From assembly GCF_000621705.1 (NCBI RefSeq), contig NZ_JHXO01000006.1, forward strand, positions 434,001 to 498,000: 64,000 bases of DNA, in the 5' to 3' direction. The notes beneath the pieces are model-generated. The model worked only from the letters and a program-made list of their open reading frames with translations. It had not been told where the DNA came from and ran no database searches. Every line of letters starts with the position of its first letter. The stretch's first letter is position 1. Positions 1-9,076 of the stretch are shown here, piece by piece. Both the position numbers and the translations under genes were made by a program. This DNA comes from Prolixibacter bellariivorans ATCC BAA-1284. Lineage in GTDB: Bacteria > Bacteroidota > Bacteroidia > Bacteroidales > Prolixibacteraceae.

Positions 1-669
1 TACCACCATGATGGCCGCCAGTACATGAATGAATGCTGAGAACCTTAGTGCTTTCTTCACGCCAAGTAAAACCGGAACACTGTTCAACCCCTTTTCCCGA
101 TCGAACTCTACATCCTGCGAAGCATAGATGATATCGAATCCGCTGACCCAGAAAAAAACAATAAACGAGAAAAGGATGGGAACCAATGCGAATTTTCCGG
201 CTACGGATAAATACGCACCAATGGGAGCCAATGCCAATCCGGCGCTCAACACAAAATGGCAAAGCGGCGTAATGCGCTTCATGTAACTGTAACCCATCAC
301 AACTATCAGGGCAATGGGTGAGAGGAAGAAGACCAGCTGGTTGATAAACCATGTGGTGGCAACAAACAGGATTGCATTGATGGCAACAAATACAGCAGCA
401 TTGCGAGGGGTAACGATACCAGCGGGAATTTCACGTTGTGCTGTGCGGGGATTTTCTGCATCAATTTCCCGGTCGAGATACCGGTTGAACCCCATGGCGG
501 TGTTCCGGGCAAAAACCATACAAAGCAGAACGGCGATCAATTCTTCCCAGCGAAAGATAGATGTTGTTTGGGTAATAGCCAGTGTGAAACCGATAAGTGC
601 AAATGGCAACGCAAAAATGGTATGTTCGAATTTTACGAGGCTGGCGTAATTACGTATTTTCGTTATCAT
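1..669 (-). CDS. UbiA-family prenyltransferase (partial, C-terminus outside window)
   Basis: Integral-membrane prenyltransferase that attaches a polyprenyl chain to an aromatic quinone precursor. The reading frame starts at the ATG at 669 and runs off the left edge, so the C-terminus is missing. The first aspartate-rich motif is visible as NRYLDREIDAENPRTAQREI (N-x3-D-x3-D) near residue 70, and the second as DVEFDREKGLNSVPVLLG near residue 190, with hydrophobic segments between them. These are the Mg/diphosphate-binding motifs of the UbiA family. A possible -7 box CAAAAATA (minus strand TATTTTTG) lies at 699-706. A menaquinone methyltransferase is present at 26 kb, so a menaquinone role is more likely than ubiquinone. 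It could be MqnP of the futalosine route or a MenA-like enzyme; the sequence alone does not decide. Confidence 0.85.
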   Translation of the reverse strand, partial: MITKIRNYASLVKFEHTIFALPFALIGFTLAITQTTSIFRWEELIAVLLCMVFARNTAMGFNRYLDREIDAENPRTAQREIPAGIVTPRNAAVFVAINAILFVATTWFINQLVFFLSPIALIVVMGYSYMKRITPLCHFVLSAGLALAPIGAYLSVAGKFALVPILFSFIVFFWVSGFDIIYASQDVEFDREKGLNSVPVLLGVKKALRFSAFIHVLAAIMVV

Positions 670-797
670 AGTATAAACATCGCTTAGTAATCGATGGACA
701 AAAATAGAAAGTTTGCGCTATATTGAGCCTGATAAATTACCTACACCAGATATTCTCCTTATTTTTGGCCTCTGTAAACCCGTTAAAAGAAGTCTCA

Positions 798-1172
798 ATG
801 AAAGAATTCAAGAAATATTTTAAGCTGAAAGCATCGCCTGCCGATGTGTACAATGCGTTGGTTAATCCGGTTATGCTGGAGATTTGGACGGGTGAACCGG
901 CTGTTATGAGTACGGAGCCGGGCTCGCGTTTTAGCTTGTGGGACGGAGCCATTTCGGGAGAGAATGTGGAATTTGAGCAGGACACGCGAATCGTACAGAA
1001 ATGGTATTTTGGAGAGGACGAAGATTCGGTTGTCACCATAAAACTACATCCCGATAAGGGGGGAACCAGTATGGAAGTTCACCAGACCAACATTCCTGAT
1101 GGAGCTTTTGATAACATGAAAAGCGGTTGGGAAGAAGACTATTACGGAAGTCTGGCCGAATTGTTTGTTTAA
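798..1172 (+). CDS. SRPBCC/START-like (AHSA1-type) domain protein
   Basis: Protein of 124 residues that fits the small helix-grip fold of the SRPBCC superfamily. The N-terminus KKYFKLKASPADVYNALVN and the C-terminal segment GWEEDYYGSLAELF are typical of AHSA1-like domains, in which a long C-terminal helix closes a hydrophobic pocket. The substrate is unknown. I chose the ATG at 798 because the family begins directly with this strand; the frame is open further up to 723, but the extra residues look like translated spacer. It stands between two oppositely oriented genes and is probably monocistronic. Confidence 0.75.
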   Translation: MKEFKKYFKLKASPADVYNALVNPVMLEIWTGEPAVMSTEPGSRFSLWDGAISGENVEFEQDTRIVQKWYFGEDEDSVVTIKLHPDKGGTSMEVHQTNIPDGAFDNMKSGWEEDYYGSLAELFV

Positions 1173-1187
1173 ACCGGTTTCCCTGAA

Positions 1188-1688
1188 TTAGTTCAACGGA
1201 AGCCGCATTTTGTAATCATCCATGATGAAGCCGTTGCCAATGTCGGCGACGGTTGGCCCCAGATTGAGGAATCCCATCTTTTCGTAGGCAGCAATACTGT
1301 TCGAGTTGAATTTATTCACCGTAAGGGAAATGCCTTTCAACTTTCTTTCACGAGCGTATTGACGAATGAAATCCAGTGCTTCCTTTCCGTAGCCTCTCCC
1401 GCGTTGTGAGCTTTGTACGTAATACTTACTCAGGAATAGCTCTTGTTCTCTGATTTGTATCCCCACATAACCAACGGCTTCCTCTTCAGCATAAATCAGA
1501 AAATAGATATAGCCTTCGTTCTCAATCTGATTGGAAATGGCCGGAATTGATTGGTATTTTTCGACCATATAATCGACTTGTTCCTGCCCAATGATGGGAA
1601 CATAATGTTCATTCCAGATTTCTACTGCCAGCCGGGCCACTGTTTCAATGGATTTCTGACTGGATACCGGTTTCATGGTAATTTTCAT
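1188..1688 (-). CDS. GNAT-family N-acetyltransferase
   Basis: Predicted acetyl-CoA-dependent N-acetyltransferase of 166 residues. The central acetyl-CoA loop is visible as QSSQRGRGYGKEALDFI (the R/Q-x-x-G-x-G/A motif), preceded by the beta-strand ELFLSKYYV and followed by ISLTVNKFNSNSIAAYEKMGF, the usual GNAT C-terminal half. The acceptor substrate cannot be read from sequence. The start at 1688 (MKITMKP) is preferred over an in-frame ATG three codons upstream. It ends 15 bases from the convergent SRPBCC gene, and the macro-domain gene lies 45 bases upstream on the same strand. Confidence 0.85.
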   Translation of the reverse strand: MKITMKPVSSQKSIETVARLAVEIWNEHYVPIIGQEQVDYMVEKYQSIPAISNQIENEGYIYFLIYAEEEAVGYVGIQIREQELFLSKYYVQSSQRGRGYGKEALDFIRQYARERKLKGISLTVNKFNSNSIAAYEKMGFLNLGPTVADIGNGFIMDDYKMRLPLN

Positions 1689-1732
1689 GGAGACCAAAAT
1701 AGCAAAAAGAGATAAAAAATTGGTTGGATTGA

Positions 1733-2236
1733 TTAACGTAAAGCTTCCTGGTAAAGTGAATAATTTTCATCGTCGAAACAGCAGAAAATAATTTCATCAG
1801 GTAATGGAGAGCTTTCTACAAACTGTTTCACTTCGGCCACAGCAATGCGGGCTGCTTCCCCTTTCGGGAAATGATAAACGCCCGTACTGATATTGGGAAA
1901 AGCGATTGATTTCAATTTGTGCTCAGCGGCAATTTCCAAGCTGCACCGGTAACATGAGGCGAGTAATTCACGCTCTTTGTAACTGCCTCCCGACCAAACC
2001 GGACCAACGGTATGAATGACATGCTTAGCCGGTAACCGGTGACCTTTCGTGATTTTTGCATTGCCCGTGGCACATCCGTTCAATGTACGGCATTCATCAA
2101 GCAGTTCCGGACCGGCAGCCCGGTGAATGGCTCCGTCAACGCCGCCACCTCCCAGCAATGAATTATTGGCAGCATTCACAATCGCATCAACTTTCAATTG
2201 CGTGATGTCTCCTTTGATAACCCGAATATCTGTCAT
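1733..2236 (-). CDS. Macro-domain ADP-ribose hydrolase (MacroD/YmdB type)
   Basis: Single macro domain of 167 residues, the usual length for bacterial O-acetyl-ADP-ribose deacetylases. The ligand-binding signature [18 protein letters not shown] lies near residues 21-38 and the second loop, [10 protein letters not shown], near residue 115, as in MacroD-type enzymes that hydrolyse O-acetyl-ADP-ribose or remove mono-ADP-ribose from proteins. A -7 box matching TAnnTTTG on the minus strand is present at 2272-2279. Family membership is clear; the physiological substrate is inferred. Confidence 0.92.
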   Translation of the reverse strand: MTDIRVIKGDITQLKVDAIVNAANNSLLGGGGVDGAIHRAAGPELLDECRTLNGCATGNAKITKGHRLPAKHVIHTVGPVWSGGSYKERELLASCYRCSLEIAAEHKLKSIAFPNISTGVYHFPKGEAARIAVAEVKQFVESSPLPDEIIFCCFDDENYSLYQEALR

Positions 2237-2302
2237 GCAATATTTCGTTTTTTGTTTCTAAAACGAAGTTACAAAAATAGGAACAGTCAGCCGGGGGAAA
2301 TG

Positions 2303-3349
2303 TTATTCAGAAGTCTTGTCCGCTTGTTTTTGCAGCTTCCTTATCCGAATAGCGAATGCGTTCTCTGCATTTGTGACCAGGATTTGGTCAATTTCATCTT
2401 TGGTAAAACCTGTTTTGTCAAGTAAGATCATTAAGGTATCGAAAATGGTAGAGTATTCTCTGAAATCGCCTCCATTGGGCTCGCCGGGTGAATACCAACC
2501 GGCATCCTGCGATATCAATACACGGTCAAGTCGTCTGGCCGCTTTAAAGTAGTTGAGCAAATCCAGCATCCGGCTGACCATTTTGTACTCCGGGGTGAGA
2601 TTGTCAAAAGCAACCCAGGTTCCCATGTCGGCAGCTGTGAGGATTTTATCCATCTTCGGCTCAATCATGGCATGTGTCCAGATAAAAGCTGAAGGATCGA
2701 CGCCGTATTCATGCAGAATCTTCAACTGCGAAAATGCCGGGCCCGCCAAACCGGTGTGCGACATAATGGTCAATCCGGTGGCCAGGTGTGTAATACAAGC
2801 CGCCTTCACCAATTTAACGTCCATCTCGGTCATGGGGATGTTGACACCAATTTTAATAAACCCGGGTTTGATGCCGGTATTCCCGATACCGTTTTTCGCC
2901 TCGTCAATCCATCGTGCAGCAATTTCCTCAGCACTCAGGTCATATGCTTCCTGGGGCAGGAACTTGTTTCCTCCGGTGGCATACCACCCGGTATTGGTGA
3001 TAAAATGCATTCCGGTTTTTTCTGACAACTCTTTCAGCAACAACGGGTCACGTCCCAGGAATTGAGGAGTACCATCTACAAACGTATTGACATTATATTG
3101 TTTCAGTGCTTCAAGATAAGGCAGGACTCTTTTGACCACATCTTCACGGTTATAACGGTCGGGACTGATACTGTCGGCTCCAATAAAATCGACCAGTATG
3201 TGTTCATGCGAAAGCGTAACACCCATTTGAGAAGCAGGGATTTCGCCGGTTACGGTCATTACCTTCGAATCATCATGTTGACAGGAAAAAAGAGAAGTGG
3301 CCATGAGTAGCAGCATGACCTTGTTTAGTTTGGCAAAGCTAAGATTCAT
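2303..3349 (-). CDS. Phosphotriesterase-family lipoprotein
   Basis: Secreted metal-dependent hydrolase of the amidohydrolase superfamily, 348 residues. The N-terminus MNLSFAKLNKVMLLLMATSL followed by FSC at residue 23 is a lipoprotein signal, so the enzyme is expected at the cell envelope. The metal ligands of the PTE family are all visible: HEH at 48-50, the lysine in GFIKIGVN, histidines in MSHTGL and WTHAM, and the aspartate in ISQDAGWY. The active site therefore looks complete. The natural substrate is unknown; relatives include lactonases and esterases as well as phosphotriesterases. I use the ATG at 3349 because the in-frame extension to 3406 precedes the signal peptide and reads like spacer. 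Confidence 0.85.
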   Translation of the reverse strand: MNLSFAKLNKVMLLLMATSLFSCQHDDSKVMTVTGEIPASQMGVTLSHEHILVDFIGADSISPDRYNREDVVKRVLPYLEALKQYNVNTFVDGTPQFLGRDPLLLKELSEKTGMHFITNTGWYATGGNKFLPQEAYDLSAEEIAARWIDEAKNGIGNTGIKPGFIKIGVNIPMTEMDVKLVKAACITHLATGLTIMSHTGLAGPAFSQLKILHEYGVDPSAFIWTHAMIEPKMDKILTAADMGTWVAFDNLTPEYKMVSRMLDLLNYFKAARRLDRVLISQDAGWYSPGEPNGGDFREYSTIFDTLMILLDKTGFTKDEIDQILVTNAENAFAIRIRKLQKQADKTSE

Positions 3350-3415
3350 AAGTTCGTTTTGTTTAGGTTGGCAAAAAATATAAAAAATTAGCCACCTAAA
3401 CTTCACAAATTGTCA

Positions 3416-4324
3416 TCAATCTTTTTTACGTTTTCGCTTGACAACCAAGATGGCTCCGGTAAGCACAAGGATGGCAGCCAGATAACCTTGCGGAGAAATG
3501 TTTTCCGGCGGAATCCATGAGACATGTTGTTCCGATAAAATAGCCATGGTAATGAAAGTGATGATGGGGTTCATGGATACAATAATGCTGATCTTATTCG
3601 CTTCGATGTATTTGAAGGCAGCTCCAAGCGTTCCATAAGCGATTAGTGTATTGGCGGCAAGGAAAACCAAAAGAATCCACCAACCGGGTGTAAGGGTTGC
3701 CAGGTGCTCAAAGTTTGCTGCCGGCATGAAAAGAAGTGCCGGTAAACCGTAGATAAACATGTTCATGGCCTGAGCATGGTGGGTTTGTACCAGCTTCTTC
3801 TGAAAAACGGCATAGATACTCCAGGCAACTGCACCCGAAACAATCCAGAGTACGCCGGTATTGAAATCAGCTTCTTTACCCAGCATGGTAATTAGTTGCT
3901 GACGATAGAAAAGTAAAAATCCTACAGACGCAACAACAAAACCGATGATTTGCCTCCGGGAGAGTTTTTCCTTGTAGATAATGATACCGGCGAGTGCAAG
4001 CAAGACGGGGCCCAGCTGAATGATGACCTGCGCATTTCCCGGCGAGGTGTAACTAACTCCCTGCATAAAACCAAGATAGTTCCATCCAAGGGCAAGAGCT
4101 GCGACCACCAGAATAAAAGGCGGTTTGATAAGTATGCGTAACATTTCCCGTTTCCGGAACAGAAAGAAGGAGAACAAAGCCAGAAACGCGATGGTAAAAC
4201 GAAACCAGACAATGGTGTACGAGTCAACCATGGTTGAGGCTACTTTCAGGGCAATGGCCAGAAATCCCCACAAAAAGGCAGTTGTCATGGCCAGTAAAAC
4301 ACCTTTGGTTGTGTTGGGCGTCAT
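3416..4324 (-). CDS. EamA/DMT-family transporter
   Basis: Integral membrane protein of 302 residues with about ten hydrophobic segments arranged as two EamA repeats, the architecture of drug/metabolite exporters. The N-terminus MTPNTTKGVLLAMTTAFLWG and the internal GNAQVIIQLGPVLLALAGII and ANKISIIVSMNPIITFI stretches correspond to conserved helices of the first and second repeat. The C-terminus is basic (KRKRKKD) and presumably cytoplasmic. The transported compound cannot be predicted. It lies 66 bases upstream of the PTE lipoprotein gene on the same strand, so cotranscription is possible. Confidence 0.88.
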   Translation of the reverse strand: MTPNTTKGVLLAMTTAFLWGFLAIALKVASTMVDSYTIVWFRFTIAFLALFSFFLFRKREMLRILIKPPFILVVAALALGWNYLGFMQGVSYTSPGNAQVIIQLGPVLLALAGIIIYKEKLSRRQIIGFVVASVGFLLFYRQQLITMLGKEADFNTGVLWIVSGAVAWSIYAVFQKKLVQTHHAQAMNMFIYGLPALLFMPAANFEHLATLTPGWWILLVFLAANTLIAYGTLGAAFKYIEANKISIIVSMNPIITFITMAILSEQHVSWIPPENISPQGYLAAILVLTGAILVVKRKRKKD

Positions 4325-4394
4325 TAGCGTTTTGAATCAAGAAAGGGCCAACCCGAACATCCGAATTGGCCCCGAATTATTTTAATGATGATGT

Positions 4395-6851
4395 TTATCG
4401 TAATTGAGCATTTAGTTCGCGTTCGAACGCGCTCAATAACTTCTTCATCACTTTGTCAATCTGTTTGTCTTTTAACGTTTTTTCCTCGTCGCGCAGGAAG
4501 AAACTTACCGCGTATGATTTCTTTCCTTCCGGAATATTTTTCCCTTCGTAAACGTCAAAAATGCTAACGTTGCGCAGCAGTTTTCGCTCCGTTTTGTACG
4601 CAATTTCTTTTACACTGCTGAATTTTACATCCTTGCTGAGCAACAGCGCGAGGTCGCGTCGTACTTCCGGATATTTGGGCAGCGGCGTATAAGAAACACC
4701 ATTTTTATCCAAAAGTTTCAGGATGGCTGTCCAGTTTAAATCGCCATAGAAGACGTCGGCTTCCACATCAGTCAATTTCTTCACCTTCGAATTTACATAG
4801 CCGATTTGTGCGACCAACTGATTGTTGAATTTGTATTCCAAACCGGAAGAGAATAGGTCTGAATCAACGGTGTCAACCTGAGCCTGCAATACATCCAGAC
4901 CCAATCGTGTCAAAATATTTTCCACGAAAGCTTTCAACGTGAAGAAAGTGGTCGGGCGGCTTTGCGTAGTCCAGTTTTCCGATTCATCTTCGCCGGTAAT
5001 CCACAAGCCAATATGCTCTTCTTCGGCGAAATTCTTCACCGGTTTTTCGGTCGATTTGTTTCCCTTGAAGGTGTAAACATTTCCAAATTCATACAGTTTC
5101 AAATCCGGATTCCGGTAGTTGGTATTCCGGGCAACCGCTTCCATTCCGCCAAAAATCAATGTCTGGCGCATGCCATTCAAGTCTGAACTTAGCGGATTGT
5201 AAAGCTGAACTGTATGGTCAGCTTTGAAACTGTCCAACTGTTCGTAATAACCGGCTTTGGTCAGCGAATTCGACATGATTTCATTGAATCCGTTAGCCGT
5301 CAGCATTTCCGAAAGCAAATTCTGGAGTTTCACCTTATCGGGAAACTCAGCATGCTGAATGGTCGATTTTACAGCTCCGTCCGGCTCCACATTGTTGTAA
5401 CCGTACACCCGCAAAATTTCTTCGATAATATCGGCTTCGCGACGCACGTCCACCCGGTAAGGCGGAACAAGCAGGTCGAGCATGTCAGGCGTATCGGCTT
5501 CAATTTTTATTTCCAGTGCAGTGAGGATGCTTTTTACGGTTTCAGTCGGAATTTCTTTCCCGATAAGGCGGTTGATATGACGGTAGGATACCGTTACCGG
5601 GAAATATTCGGTAACAGAATGGTCGGCTACCACATCCACAATGTCAGACGAGATGGTTCCACCGGCCAGTTCCTTAATTAACAACGCTGCCCGTTTCAGT
5701 GCATAAATCACATTGTTCGGGTCAACACCGCGCTCAAAACGGAACGAAGCATCGGTATTCAGTCCGTGACGACGGGCCGTTTTCCTGATATAAACCGGGT
5801 TGAAGTAAGCACTTTCCAGGAAGATGGCCGTGGTTGAATCTTTAACACCTGATTTGATTCCACCGAAAACACCACCAATACACATGCCTTCCGATTCGTT
5901 GCAAATCATCAGGTCGTTGGCATCGAGTTCGCGTTCCTCTTCGTCGAGAGTGACGAATTTGGTTCCTGCGGGTAGCGTTTTTACAATGACTTTATTCCCT
6001 GCAATTTCAGCAGCATCGAAAGCGTGCAAAGGCTGGCCGGTTTCAAACAACACATAGTTGGTAATATCGACGATATTGTTGATGGGACTCAGTCCAATCA
6101 GACGCAACCTGTTCTGAAGCCATTCGGGTGATTCCTTTACGGTAATACCGGAAATGGTTACACCGGAATAACGTGGGCAAGCCTCTTTATTTTCTATGGT
6201 TACCGGAATTTTCAGGTCATGGTTGTCCACCGAAAAATGATGTACCGACGGAACATGATAGTCAATGTTCCGGGTTTGCTTCAAATAAGCAGCCAAATCA
6301 CGGGCCACACCAATGTGTGAAGCGCCATCGATACGGTTCGGCGTCAAATCAATTTCAATGACATAATCGCTTTTTACATTGAAATAGTCACTGGCGGAAG
6401 TACCTACCTTTGCATCGGAAGGCAATACCATGATACCGGCGTGGTCGGTTCCCAAACCAATTTCATCTTCGGCGCAGATCATTCCTTCGGAAACTTCGCC
6501 CCGTATTTTCGCTTTCTTGATAAGAAATTCCTTGTCTCCGTCGTAGAGAGTCGTTCCGACAGTCGCTACAACTACTTTTTGTCCCTGGGCCACATTGGGC
6601 GCACCACAAACAATGGGACTCTCTATTCCGTTGCCCAAATCGACTGTTGTCAAACTCAGGTGATCGGAATTGGGGTGGGGAATGCAGGTTTTTACTTCGC
6701 CAATGACAATCCCTTTCAGACCGCCTTTTACCGTTTCCACCTCTTCTACGCTGCCTACTTCAAGGCCAAGTTGGGTAAGGGTTTCGGCCACTTCCCCGGG
6801 GGTTAAATCCAGGTCAATATAATCCTTTAACCAGGTGTATGATAGCTTCAT
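4395..6851 (-). CDS. pheT: Phenylalanine-tRNA ligase beta subunit
   Basis: Beta subunit of the alpha2-beta2 phenylalanyl-tRNA synthetase, 818 residues. Domains read in order: N-terminal MKLSYTWLKDYID; an EMAP-II-like tRNA-binding domain (about residues 40-155, with PNSDHLSLTTVDLG); B3/B4 editing region; B5 domain (about 400-480, PPYRVDVRREADIIEEILR); catalytic-like core; and the C-terminal FDX-ACB anticodon-binding domain ending ERELNAQLR. Length and architecture match the bacterial family. pheS is not adjacent, which is common in Bacteroidota. A well-formed phylum-type promoter lies just upstream. Confidence 0.97.
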   Translation of the reverse strand: MKLSYTWLKDYIDLDLTPGEVAETLTQLGLEVGSVEEVETVKGGLKGIVIGEVKTCIPHPNSDHLSLTTVDLGNGIESPIVCGAPNVAQGQKVVVATVGTTLYDGDKEFLIKKAKIRGEVSEGMICAEDEIGLGTDHAGIMVLPSDAKVGTSASDYFNVKSDYVIEIDLTPNRIDGASHIGVARDLAAYLKQTRNIDYHVPSVHHFSVDNHDLKIPVTIENKEACPRYSGVTISGITVKESPEWLQNRLRLIGLSPINNIVDITNYVLFETGQPLHAFDAAEIAGNKVIVKTLPAGTKFVTLDEEERELDANDLMICNESEGMCIGGVFGGIKSGVKDSTTAIFLESAYFNPVYIRKTARRHGLNTDASFRFERGVDPNNVIYALKRAALLIKELAGGTISSDIVDVVADHSVTEYFPVTVSYRHINRLIGKEIPTETVKSILTALEIKIEADTPDMLDLLVPPYRVDVRREADIIEEILRVYGYNNVEPDGAVKSTIQHAEFPDKVKLQNLLSEMLTANGFNEIMSNSLTKAGYYEQLDSFKADHTVQLYNPLSSDLNGMRQTLIFGGMEAVARNTNYRNPDLKLYEFGNVYTFKGNKSTEKPVKNFAEEEHIGLWITGEDESENWTTQSRPTTFFTLKAFVENILTRLGLDVLQAQVDTVDSDLFSSGLEYKFNNQLVAQIGYVNSKVKKLTDVEADVFYGDLNWTAILKLLDKNGVSYTPLPKYPEVRRDLALLLSKDVKFSSVKEIAYKTERKLLRNVSIFDVYEGKNIPEGKKSYAVSFFLRDEEKTLKDKQIDKVMKKLLSAFERELNAQLR

Positions 6852-7183
6852 TTTTCGATGTTTAATTCAGCTTATTTTCAGAATCAACAAATGTAGAGAA
6901 TTTCACCCCAAAGCCCAAACCCTTTGTTCGCGAAGAGATTTGACAATTTTTCACGAAAAAAACAGTTATAAAGCATGAAGGATATATGTTGAAGAACAGC
7001 TGATTGAAACAGAAAACCAGTTTTAGGAATTTTTTTTTTCATAAATTTCTCAAAGTTGTTTTTTAGATGGACTGAATTACTATTTTTCGACCAGATAAAC
7101 GAAGTTCATGCTGCAGGAAACAGATTGGCAGCAGAGCTTGAGAAATACGAACAGAATTATTTCAGACCTAAATTGATTTGCAG
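6852..7183. other. Divergent intergenic region between pheT and the acidic protein gene
   Basis: A 332-base AT-rich spacer between divergent genes. On the minus strand it holds the pheT promoter. On the plus strand a weaker match, TTG at 7056-7058 with a 22-base spacer to TATTTTTC at 7081-7088, could drive the gene at 7184. A 22-codon ATG frame at 7108-7176 is not supported as a gene. No RNA gene is recognised. Confidence 0.5.
6888..6919 (-). promoter_or_regulatory. Bacteroidota-type promoter of pheT
   Basis: Read on the minus strand: TTTG (6919-6916), a 20-base spacer, then TACATTTG (6895-6888). This is an exact match to the phylum -7 consensus TAnnTTTG with a -33 TTTG at normal distance. 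It lies 37 bases before the pheT start codon. Confidence 0.75.
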
Positions 7184-7549
7184 ATGGATAGAATAACTAA
7201 ACCCCGGGTTGTGAAGGATTACGATAAACTTCCCTCAGATACTCAGAACCAGATTAAGCTGCAGTATCCTTTCGGATTTGCTGACCATTTGGTAACCTAC
7301 ACCAATTCCAGAAAAGAGATTGTGTCTGCCTTGCCCTTTGAAGCTGAAGACTATTACTACTTGGTTCGGATGACACGTGAAGAAGCACACGAAATCATCG
7401 AAAACGATGACGATTATGATGATGACGGAACTTTACGTGATGATTTCGAAATGGAAGGTCTGGAAACTGGTGAAGATGTCGACGAAATTGAAGACGTGGA
7501 AGATGTGCCGGACGAGGATGAGGATGATGAGGACGACGATGACTATTGA
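7184..7549 (+). CDS. Conserved-looking small protein with strongly acidic tail
   Basis: Function not recognised. The 121-residue protein has a mixed N-terminal part (about residues 1-70, containing KDYDKLPSDTQNQIKLQYP and an aromatic EDYYYLVRMT segment) that looks like a small folded domain. The last 47 residues contain 30 Asp/Glu and end EDEDDEDDDDY. Such tails occur in nucleic-acid mimics, chaperone-like proteins and the RNA polymerase delta subunit, but no homology is claimed. The start is the ATG at 7184; the frame could also open at a TTG two codons earlier. A strong terminator follows, so the gene is a single transcription unit. Confidence 0.75.
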   Translation: MDRITKPRVVKDYDKLPSDTQNQIKLQYPFGFADHLVTYTNSRKEIVSALPFEAEDYYYLVRMTREEAHEIIENDDDYDDDGTLRDDFEMEGLETGEDVDEIEDVEDVPDEDEDDEDDDDY

Positions 7550-7621
7550 GGATCATCTTCGGTATTTCAGTTAAACTGCACCGATTTTTTCATAACCGGA
7601 TTTAGGAATGGAATGTCGTAC

Positions 7622-7654
7622 GCGGAAGCATGTATCAGATGCTTTCGCTTTTTT
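7622..7654 (+). terminator. Rho-independent terminator after the acidic protein gene
   Basis: Ten-base stem GCGGAAGCAT (7622-7631) with ATGCTTTCGC (7639-7648), one G-U pair and a 7-base loop, followed by six T (7649-7654). It lies 72 bases behind the stop codon. Confidence 0.85.
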
Positions 7655-7671
7655 ATATTCAATCATTTGAG

Positions 7672-8115
7672 TCACCTACATTGTAGCATTTCGCCAATTT
7701 TTTGGTCTATCGGAAAGCTGAGTTGTTCCTGTAGATTTTCAATGGGACACCAGCGGAAATGCATGTCGCCGTTTTTATGCAGACCGGAGTAATCAGGCTC
7801 TCTTTCCACTGCGAAATTGGGCTTTGGTTGATTGGTGAATTCGGCCTTATAATAAATACTGAGTAGTTGTGTGTTTTCGAAAAACTGTGCTTGCTGGTAA
7901 AAGTCGGTAGTGTAAAAATGTTCGATATCTCTGATTTCCTGTTGTAACTCTTCCCTGAATTCACGACGCAGGCAATCAATGGTCCCTTCTCCATACTCGA
8001 GCCCACCGCCCGGAAATTTGGTCATTGGGTGGCCCAACTGAAACTCGTCAATCAGCAAAACATTTCTGTTATGTAATATCAGCCCGTAAACCCTGATGGT
8101 AAAATTCCCGTTCAT
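7672..8115 (-). CDS. Nudix hydrolase
   Basis: Nucleoside-diphosphate-linked hydrolase of 147 residues. The Nudix box GGLEYGEGTIDCLRREFREE is present near residues 37-56, with the metal-binding REFREE core intact; the usual Gly after EEx is Gln here. The substrate is unknown. The start at 8115 overlaps the miaA stop in an ATGA arrangement (8112-8115), indicating translational coupling and cotranscription from the miaA promoter. The longer upstream frame lies inside miaA and is not real. Confidence 0.9.
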   Translation of the reverse strand: MNGNFTIRVYGLILHNRNVLLIDEFQLGHPMTKFPGGGLEYGEGTIDCLRREFREELQQEIRDIEHFYTTDFYQQAQFFENTQLLSIYYKAEFTNQPKPNFAVEREPDYSGLHKNGDMHFRWCPIENLQEQLSFPIDQKIGEMLQCR

Positions 8116-9029
8116 GCTTTCTGGTTTTGCATTAGTTGTTCGTCGATATATTGGAACACCTGTTGTTTCTCGTCGGGGTGAAACCAACGGATGCTTTCAT
8201 CGCGGCGAAACCAGGTGAGTTGTTTGCGTGCATATTTTCTGGAATTGGCCTGAATCCTTTCGGTAGCTTGTTCCAGTGTTAATTCACCATCGAAATGTGC
8301 GAAAAGCTCTTTGTAGCCAACCGTATTCAACGGATTTAAATGACGCTTCCCGTAAACACCGCGGGCTTCATTCACCAATCCTTCTTCCATCATCAATTCC
8401 ACCCGACGGTTGATTCGGTCGTAAAGCTCGGTGCGGTCGCGATTCAATCCGATTTTCACGATATTGAAATGTCGTTTTTTCGCTTCCTCTCTCCGTAAGG
8501 AAGAATAAGGCTTGCCAGTCATATAATAGATCTCGAGGGCATGCAGAATTCGTTTGGGGTTTTTCAAATCGACTTGTTCGTAATAGTCCGGGTCAATATT
8601 TTTCAACTCCAGGCGTAAAGGTTCCAGTCCGTTTTCATGAAATCGGTTGAGTAATTGCTTTCTCAGTTCCTTGTCTACTGTTGGAAGATCATCGATTCCT
8701 TTGCAAACGGCGTCGATATATAACATGGAGCCACCGGTCATCAGCACGGTATGGTGCTCTGGGAACAACCCTTCCAGCAAATTCAAAACATCATACTCAA
8801 ATTTTCCGGCGTTGTAGTCGTCTTCTACCGAAAGGTTCTGAATCATATGATGGGGAACCTGTTGCAAATATTTTTCTTCCGGAACAGCTGTCCCGATTCT
8901 GATTTCTTTGAAAAGTTGGCGGGAATCACACGAGATGATTTCGGTGTGGAGGTGTTTGGCTATATCAATGCTGAGATCTGTCTTCCCTACGCCAGTAGGG
9001 CCAAGCAAAACAATAAGGGTATTTTTCAT
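8112..9029 (-). CDS. miaA: tRNA dimethylallyltransferase
   Basis: Transfers a dimethylallyl group to A37 of tRNAs reading UNN codons. The 305-residue protein shows the P-loop GPTGVGKTDLSIDIAKHL near residues 9-26, then SCDSRQLFKEIRIGTAVP and MTGGSMLYIDAVCKGIDDLP, the standard MiaA motifs. The start MKNTLIVLLG at 9029 fits the family. The frame is open to 9092, but a -7 promoter box at 9053-9060 places the transcript start downstream of that extension. The Nudix gene follows with an ATGA overlap. Confidence 0.96.
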   Translation of the reverse strand: MKNTLIVLLGPTGVGKTDLSIDIAKHLHTEIISCDSRQLFKEIRIGTAVPEEKYLQQVPHHMIQNLSVEDDYNAGKFEYDVLNLLEGLFPEHHTVLMTGGSMLYIDAVCKGIDDLPTVDKELRKQLLNRFHENGLEPLRLELKNIDPDYYEQVDLKNPKRILHALEIYYMTGKPYSSLRREEAKKRHFNIVKIGLNRDRTELYDRINRRVELMMEEGLVNEARGVYGKRHLNPLNTVGYKELFAHFDGELTLEQATERIQANSRKYARKQLTWFRRDESIRWFHPDEKQQVFQYIDEQLMQNQKA

Positions 9030-9052
9030 GAATGGGTTGCACGGGTTTTGTG

Positions 9053-9060
9053 CAAAGGTA
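9053..9060 (-). promoter_or_regulatory. -7 promoter element of the miaA-nudix unit
   Basis: Minus-strand TACCTTTG is an exact TAnnTTTG match, 24 bases before the miaA ATG. No clear -33 TTG is seen at the expected distance, so the call rests on the -7 box alone. Confidence 0.5.
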
Positions 9061-9076
9061 GTGGCTGTGGCTGGAA

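Noticed and set aside
7108-7176. 22-codon frame just upstream of the acidic protein gene as a leader peptide
   Set aside because: No attenuator structure or regulatory codon run; only chance-level length.
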